Assembly: GCF_006442965.1 (NCBI RefSeq)
Contig: NZ_VFWX01000005.1
Coordinates: forward strand, 124,001-188,000
From: Mesorhizobium sp. CU3
Lineage (GTDB): Bacteria; Pseudomonadota; Alphaproteobacteria; Rhizobiales; Rhizobiaceae
DNA length: 64,000 nucleotides
Direction: 5' to 3'
Notes under the pieces: generated by a model
Databases searched by the model: none
Told to the model about the DNA's origin: nothing
Seen by the model: the letters and a program-made list of their open reading frames with translations, nothing else
Part shown: positions 59,572 to 64,000 of the stretch, one piece after another
How the letters are laid out: each line of letters begins with the position of its first letter
How positions within the stretch are numbered: the stretch's first letter is position 1
Position numbers and translations under genes: made by a program

Positions 59572-60398
59572 TGGTCCGCCTGGCCACCTTGCTGCGCAGA
59601 GACGCCGCGCTCCGGCTCTACGATGCCGGCAGCGGACTTCCGGTCGTCTTCCAGCACGGGCTCGGCGGCGGCGAGGCGCAGGTCGCGCAGACCTTTCCCA
59701 CCGGCTTCCGGCGCGTGACGCTGGAGTGCCGCGGCCATGGCGGCTCCAGTCTTGGCGAGCGCCGGCCGTTTTCCTTCGAGATGTTCGCCGACGACGTGCT
59801 CGCGGCCGCCGACCAGGCCGGGCTCGAGCGTTTCGTCGCCGGCGGCGTCTCGATGGGCGCGGCGATCGCGCTGCGTCTCGCCTGCCGGCACCCGAAGCGC
59901 GTCTCTGCCCTGGTGCTGGTGCGACCGGCCTGGACCTTCGCCGCCGCGCCGGAGAACATGCGGCCGATCGCGGAAGTCGCCGAACTCATCCTCCAACATG
60001 ACATCGACGAGGCGCGGACGCTCTTCGCGCAATCCGCGACCGCCACGCGCCTCTATCGCGAAGCGCCCGACAATCTGTCCTCGCTGCTCGGCTATTTCGA
60101 CCGGCCGGACGCCAAAGGCTTCGCGCAGGTGCTCGCCAACATCGCCAGCGACGGTCCAGGCGTTTCCGAACGCGACGTCGCGGGGCTTGCCATTCCAGCC
60201 CTTGTCGTCGGCAACGCGATGGATGCCGTGCACCCTCTGTCGAGCGCCTATACGCTGGCCGCCGCGATCCCCAACGCCACCTTCGCGGAAGTGACGCCGA
60301 AGGCAGCCGACAGCAAGAAACATTTCAACGAGTTGCACGCGCAGATCACGACCTTCCTTCAGTCCCACTCGAAAGTCCGGAGCCTTCTTCCGTCATGA
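59571..60398 (+). CDS. Alpha/beta hydrolase (enol-lactonase/esterase type)
   Basis: A 275-residue alpha/beta hydrolase with the oxyanion region VVFQHGLGGGEAQ, nucleophile elbow GGVSMGAAIALRLA, a short lid, Asp in VVGNAMDAVHPLS and His in SKKHFNELHAQI. It resembles PcaD-like lactonases, so opening a sugar lactone made by one of the dehydrogenases is an attractive but untested role. It overlaps both neighbours (TGATG and ATGA). Confidence 0.87.
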   Translation: MVRLATLLRRDAALRLYDAGSGLPVVFQHGLGGGEAQVAQTFPTGFRRVTLECRGHGGSSLGERRPFSFEMFADDVLAAADQAGLERFVAGGVSMGAAIALRLACRHPKRVSALVLVRPAWTFAAAPENMRPIAEVAELILQHDIDEARTLFAQSATATRLYREAPDNLSSLLGYFDRPDAKGFAQVLANIASDGPGVSERDVAGLAIPALVVGNAMDAVHPLSSAYTLAAAIPNATFAEVTPKAADSKKHFNELHAQITTFLQSHSKVRSLLPS

Positions 60399-61117
60399 CC
60401 AGCAAACCCCTCTCCGGCCCCGCGGCAATCGCCGCACTTCCCCGCAACCGGCTGCTCGGCGAATTCTCGCTGTGGTCGGCAGACCTCGCCAATATGGAGC
60501 GAGACCTGAAGCGCATCGAAGCCCATGCCGACCTGCACCACATCGACGTGGCGGATGCACGCTTCACGCCGGGCTTCCTGTTCTTCCCCGACCTCGTCGC
60601 CCGCATCGCCAAGCTGACAGCAAGGCCGATCCACGTGCATCTGATGGTCGAAGCGGAGATCGTCGAGGCGCAGACGCGCCAGTTCATCGAGGCCGGCGCC
60701 GACCTGATCACCATCCACGCCGAGAATGGCGAGGCGGGCCTGCGCGCGGTCAAGCTGGCACGCGAGCTCGGCGCCGAGGCCGGCGTGGTGCTGCGGCTGG
60801 AGACACCCGTGTCGGCGATCGTCCCCTTCCTGCCGGACGTCGCCTTCGTCACGCTGCTCGGCACCTCGATCGGCGTCAAGGGACAGAGCCTGTCGGAAAA
60901 GGCCTGCCCGCGGCTGATCGAGGCGCGCGCGCTGATGCGGCAGGCCGGCCGCGAGGCCGAGATCATCCTTGCCGCCGATGGCGGCATCCGTCACGAAACC
61001 GTGCCGCTGCTGCGCGCAGCCGGCGCCGACACGGTGGTGCTCGGCTCGCTCGCCTTCGGCGACCCCGACCTTGCGCAACGCATGGCCTGGCTGCACGGGC
61101 TGAAGGCCGCCGCCTGA
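60395..61117 (+). CDS. Ribulose-phosphate 3-epimerase-like TIM barrel
   Basis: A 240-residue Ribul_P_3_epim-family barrel. Metal ligands are kept: His and Asp in LHHIDVADARF, His in IHVHLMVE and Asp in ILAADGGIRHE. However, the usual MDGHFVPN reads VADARFTPG and the DPGFxGQ loop reads LGTSIGVKGQ, so the substrate may differ from ribulose-5-phosphate; an allulose-6-phosphate-epimerase-like role (AlsE) is one option. It is coupled to the hydrolase (ATGA) and to the ROK kinase (TGATG). Confidence 0.85.
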   Translation: MTSKPLSGPAAIAALPRNRLLGEFSLWSADLANMERDLKRIEAHADLHHIDVADARFTPGFLFFPDLVARIAKLTARPIHVHLMVEAEIVEAQTRQFIEAGADLITIHAENGEAGLRAVKLARELGAEAGVVLRLETPVSAIVPFLPDVAFVTLLGTSIGVKGQSLSEKACPRLIEARALMRQAGREAEIILAADGGIRHETVPLLRAAGADTVVLGSLAFGDPDLAQRMAWLHGLKAAA

Positions 61118-62139
61118 TGAGCACGGTTGCGCTAGCCTTCGATCTCGGCGGCACGGAGCTGCGCGGCGCACTGGTAGAGCGCAGCGGCGAGGTTGTCGCG
61201 CGCGTGTCCGAACCGACGCTTGCCGGAGCGGGATCGGAGGCGGTGATCGGCCAGATCATCGCGCTTGCCAACAAACTGCTCGACGAAAACTCGCTAGCCA
61301 AGGTCATCGGCATCGGTGCCTGCGCGCCGGGGCCGCTCGATCCCAAGGCCGGCATCGTCATCGGTCCGCCGACGCTGGCCGGCTGGCACAACGTGCCGCT
61401 GATCGACATCCTCAGCCGGCAGTTCGGCCTGCCGGTGCGGCTGGAGAACGATGCCAATGCTGCAGCGCTCGGCGAGTGGCGCTTTGGCGCCGGCCGCGGC
61501 ACGGAATCGCTGGTCTTCGTCACGGTGTCGACCGGCATCGGCGGCGGCGTCGTCGCCGACGGCCACATCTATCACGGCCGGCGCGGACTTGCGGCCGAGA
61601 TCGGCCACATGACCATCACCGGCGAAGGCGATCGCTGTTTTTGCGGCGCTGTCGGCTGCTTCGAAGCGGTCGCCTCCGGCACCGCACTCGGGCGACGCGC
61701 CACGCGCCTCACCGCGCCGGGCGACGGTTCGCTGCTCAGGCGCCTGTCGAAGGACGGCGACGTGTCGGCCCGGCATGTCGTGGAGGCGGCGCGGACGGGC
61801 GATGCGACTGCCCGCGATCTCGTCGAGGCCGAAGCGAAGTGGCTGGGTATCGGCTTCACCAATCTGCTGCACCTTTATTCGCCGGAACTGATCGTCATGG
61901 GTGGCGGGCTCGCCAACGGCTTCGACCTGCTTTCGCCGACGATCCGGGCGACGATCGACGAGCGGGCGATGCCGGCCTATCGCGACGTGCCGATCGTGCC
62001 GGCCGAGCTCGGCGACCGCGCTGGCCTGGTCGGTGCGGCAAGCCTGATCCTGTGGGAGGGCGAGCCGGGCACGGCGCTGTCGATGGTACAGAACGAAGAG
62101 TCGAAGACCGACGGAGCGGCCGACGCCAGAGTCGGATGA
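61117..62139 (+). CDS. ROK-family sugar kinase
   Basis: A 340-residue ROK protein without an N-terminal HTH, hence a kinase rather than a repressor. The ATP motif is LAFDLGGTELRGALVERSG, the catalytic Asp is in LENDANAAALGEWRFGAG, and the zinc-binding motif is CFCGAVGCFE after AAEIGHMTI. It phosphorylates a hexose or aminosugar. Following an epimerase-like gene, the pair recalls alsK/alsE of allose metabolism, but the substrate is unproven. It is the last gene of the overlapping cluster. Confidence 0.92.
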   Translation: MSTVALAFDLGGTELRGALVERSGEVVARVSEPTLAGAGSEAVIGQIIALANKLLDENSLAKVIGIGACAPGPLDPKAGIVIGPPTLAGWHNVPLIDILSRQFGLPVRLENDANAAALGEWRFGAGRGTESLVFVTVSTGIGGGVVADGHIYHGRRGLAAEIGHMTITGEGDRCFCGAVGCFEAVASGTALGRRATRLTAPGDGSLLRRLSKDGDVSARHVVEAARTGDATARDLVEAEAKWLGIGFTNLLHLYSPELIVMGGGLANGFDLLSPTIRATIDERAMPAYRDVPIVPAELGDRAGLVGAASLILWEGEPGTALSMVQNEESKTDGAADARVG

Positions 62140-62457
62140 TTTCAAGCGTCGGCGTCAGCCTGCGAGGATAAAGCGGAGCGCCTTTCCCATCATCCCGCAG
62201 CGACGCACATCAAAATACACTGTGCTGCATTTTAATTCTTGACGTACGTAAAATTTTTCTCGACCATGCGGAAATGCTGACGCGATACCGTCAGCGCTCT
62301 GGGAGGAGCAATGCCTGACATAGAAGGAAACCCGAACCGGGTGCGCCTTGCGCGCGCCAGCCGGTTTTTCCAGCGCAAGCGCAGGGGTCGCTTGCGGTCA
62401 GGCATGCAGATCGCAGAACAACGAGCCGACAATCAAAAATCCGGAGGAGGAAGACAT
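62140..62457 (+). promoter_or_regulatory. Intergenic region with LacI-type promoter-operator (site C)
   Basis: This 318-base gap contains TTGACG (62239-62244) and GACCAT (62262-62267), 17 bases apart, with the dyad TTGACGTACGTAAA (62239-62252). Apart from the two central dyad bases, 62227-62258 is identical to 50475-50506. Downstream, GGGAGGAGCA precedes an ATG at 62311 that opens a 49-codon stretch in frame with the binding-protein gene. No other gene is recognised here. Confidence 0.7.
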
Positions 62458-63438
62458 ATGCGCATGTTGAATTGCCTGGCGCTCGGCGCCAGCCTGCTTG
62501 CCACGACGCTTGCCGCCCATGCCGACGACGCGAAGGTCGCGGCGATCGTCAAAGGGCTCGACAATCCGTTCTTCCAGACCATGCAGAAGGGCATCGAGGA
62601 GCAGGCCAAGGCCGACAGCGTCGCAGTCACCGTGCAGGCTGCCGCCAATATGGGCGACGCGACCGGGCAGGCCGACAAGCTGACCGCGATGGCGCTGCAG
62701 GATTACGATTGCTACATCGTCAATCCGATCAGCGTCTCCAACCTGGTGCAGGCGCTGGTGCCGGTGGCGCAGAAGAAGAAACCGATCGTCAACATCGACT
62801 CGACCATCGACGCCGAACAGGCCAAGGCCGCGGGCTTCGCCGTCTCGACCTATATCGGCACCGACAATGTCGCCGCCGGCGCGCTGGCCGGCGAGGAGAT
62901 GCTGAAGCTGGTGCCGAAGGGCTCCAAGGTGGCGCTGATCGCCGGCATCGTCGGCGACGTCGGCTCGAACGCCCGCATCAAGGGCTTCAAGCAGGCCGTC
63001 GAAGGCAAGCTCGAAGTCGTCGTGATGGTGAGCGCCGACTGGGACCGCGAGAAGGCGCTGACCGCCGCCACCGATATCCTGGCCGCCCACCCTGATCTCG
63101 CCGGCTTTTTCGCCGCCAACGACATCATGGCGCTCGGCGTCGAGCGCGCGGTGCAGACCTCCGGCAAGGACGTCAAGGTGATCGGCCTCGACGGCATCGT
63201 CGACGCGCTGAAGTCGGTCGCTGCCGGCGAACTCACCGCCACCGTCGCGCAGTATCCCTATGTGGTCGGCGCGATGGGCGTGGAAGCCTGCAAGGCAGCG
63301 GCGATGGGCAAGGAACTGCCCGCCAACGTGCCGGCGCCGGTGCTCCTGATCAACAAGGACAATGCCGAAGCCTCGCTGAAGAACTTCCCGCGGCCGGGCG
63401 GCGACTATCCCGATCCGCTGCGTGAGATGCTGAAGTGA
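62458..63438 (+). CDS. Ribose-type sugar ABC transporter substrate-binding protein
   Basis: A 326-residue Peripla_BP_4 (RbsB-like) protein. The signal peptide is MLNCLALGASLLATTLAAHA, with cleavage before DDAKV. Fold motifs: VAAIVKGLDNPFFQTMQKGI, IVNPISVSNLVQALVPVA, LAGFFAANDIMALGVERAV and VIGLDGIVDAL. The ATG at 62458 has GGAGGAGGAAG upstream. The frame is also open from an ATG at 62311 with its own strong ribosome site, which would bury the signal peptide. The operator just upstream places it in the LacI regulon. Confidence 0.92.
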   Translation: MRMLNCLALGASLLATTLAAHADDAKVAAIVKGLDNPFFQTMQKGIEEQAKADSVAVTVQAAANMGDATGQADKLTAMALQDYDCYIVNPISVSNLVQALVPVAQKKKPIVNIDSTIDAEQAKAAGFAVSTYIGTDNVAAGALAGEEMLKLVPKGSKVALIAGIVGDVGSNARIKGFKQAVEGKLEVVVMVSADWDREKALTAATDILAAHPDLAGFFAANDIMALGVERAVQTSGKDVKVIGLDGIVDALKSVAAGELTATVAQYPYVVGAMGVEACKAAAMGKELPANVPAPVLLINKDNAEASLKNFPRPGGDYPDPLREMLK

Positions 63439-64000
63439 GTCTTCCGACCGATAACGCGCCCGCCAACCCACAGGCGGGCGCGATGGAGGAGAGCCGTTCC
63501 TCCCTTGCGGCTCTCCTCCTCGATCCTTCCTTCTGGGCCGATTGGGCATCCGTCGTCGGCCTGGTCGGCCTCATCATCCTGTTCGGCGTCACCTCGCCGG
63601 TCTTCCTCAGCGTCGCCAATCTGCAGGCGCTGCTGCTTGCCGCCGCGATCCTGGTGGTGCTGTCGATCGGCCAGACCTTCGTCGTGGCGACCTCCGGCAT
63701 CGATCTCTCGCTCGCCGCTTCGGTCATGCTGGGCGCCGTCATCCTCGGCCTGATCCACGCCGCCGGCTTGGGCATCTTCGCCGCCTGCGTCGCGGCGGTC
63801 GCCGCCACCAGCGCAATCGGCCTCCTCAACGGCGTGCTGATCACAACGGGGCGCATTCCCGATTTCGTGGTGACGCTCGGCACGCTTTCCGGCATCACCG
63901 GCCTTGGCCTGATCATCTCGGGCGGCGAGCCGACCATGGTCGGCTCCACCTTCCTGCTCAAGCTCGCCTCAGGCAAATTCGGACCGTTCGGCTATCCGGT
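63435..64000 (+). CDS. Ribose-type sugar ABC transporter permease, truncated by window end
   Basis: The frame starts with GTG at 63435, overlapping the binding-protein stop as GTGA, and runs open to the window end (about 188 residues visible). The BPD_transp_2 (RbsC) pattern is clear: VVGLVGLIILFGVTSPVFLS as TM1, SIGQTFVVATSGIDLSLAAS with the family GIDLS motif, and the FVVTLGTLSGITGLGLIISG region. A hydrophilic N-terminal extension of about 35 residues precedes TM1. The ATPase of this importer must lie beyond the window. Confidence 0.9.
   Translation, partial: MSLPTDNAPANPQAGAMEESRSSLAALLLDPSFWADWASVVGLVGLIILFGVTSPVFLSVANLQALLLAAAILVVLSIGQTFVVATSGIDLSLAASVMLGAVILGLIHAAGLGIFAACVAAVAATSAIGLLNGVLITTGRIPDFVVTLGTLSGITGLGLIISGGEPTMVGSTFLLKLASGKFGPFGYP

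Noticed and set aside
48281..62139. Locus read as a myo-inositol catabolic cluster because of the IolE-like and Gfo/Idh/MocA genes
   Set aside because: iolB, iolC-type, iolD and iolA equivalents are missing, while an aldolase, an epimerase-like protein and a ROK kinase are present.
62311..62457. Separate small gene upstream of the ribose-type binding protein
   Set aside because: The frame has no stop before the binding-protein ATG, so it cannot be an independent small protein.

Overview
The window looks like chromosomal DNA of a soil alphaproteobacterium of the Hyphomicrobiales, most likely Mesorhizobium or a close relative. The evidence is high G+C, a dense load of ABC importers and catabolic operons with local regulators, a candidate AbcR-type small RNA, and short mosaic palindromic repeats of the kind scattered through rhizobial genomes. 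I saw no rRNA, tRNA, CRISPR array, prophage or insertion sequence. It is a chain of catabolic and transport cassettes, each with its own regulator.

1-9.9 kb: two divergent operons around an IclR regulator. The minus arm holds an APC permease, a cytochrome P450 and a PuuC-like aldehyde dehydrogenase; a convergent GMC flavin oxidoreductase (cut by the window edge) lies beyond. The plus arm holds IclR, a Tm-1-like/UPF0261 protein, a HAD hydrolase and a class III aminotransferase. This looks like catabolism of an unknown amine or amino alcohol. 9.9-18.3 kb: the 4-hydroxyphenylacetate (homoprotocatechuate) pathway, with an HpaA-like AraC activator, hpaBC, hpaR and hpaF-E-D-G-H. The ring-cleaving enzyme is a vicinal-oxygen-chelate dioxygenase and the HpaG is single-domain. 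No HpaI aldolase or transporter is in the window. 18.3-18.5 kb: minus-strand AbcR/alpha-r15-like sRNA. 18.5-25 kb: 2OG-Fe(II) oxygenase, metNIQ methionine importer, an SDR without its catalytic tyrosine, anmK and a GNAT.

25-37 kb: small regulator-plus-enzyme modules: GFA protein with an ECF sigma factor, MFS/Lrp, methyltransferase/LysR, GlxA-type regulator beside a broken DJ-1 gene, XRE/epimerase, and LysR/DsbA-like/NmrA-like. 37-43.5 kb: FCD-type GntR, an Asp/Glu/hydantoin-type racemase and a complete branched-chain-type ABC importer. 43.5-47 kb: a His-rich exported protein, an ECF41 sigma factor with its carboxymuconolactone-decarboxylase partner behind a matching promoter, and a HAL/PAL homologue lacking the MIO-forming Ala-Ser-Gly.

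47-64 kb: a large carbohydrate locus. A LacI regulator is followed by an esterase and a Gfo/Idh/MocA dehydrogenase (minus strand). On the plus strand come a class I (DhnA-type) aldolase, a PfkB kinase, a complete maltose/glycerol-3-P-type ABC importer, two TIM-barrel isomerases, another Gfo/Idh/MocA dehydrogenase, an alpha/beta hydrolase, a ribulose-phosphate-epimerase-like protein and a ROK kinase. A second, ribose-type ABC importer runs off the window end. Two nearly identical promoter-operators (50.5 and 62.2 kb) and a related palindrome upstream of lacI suggest one LacI regulon. The sugar is not identifiable from sequence alone.
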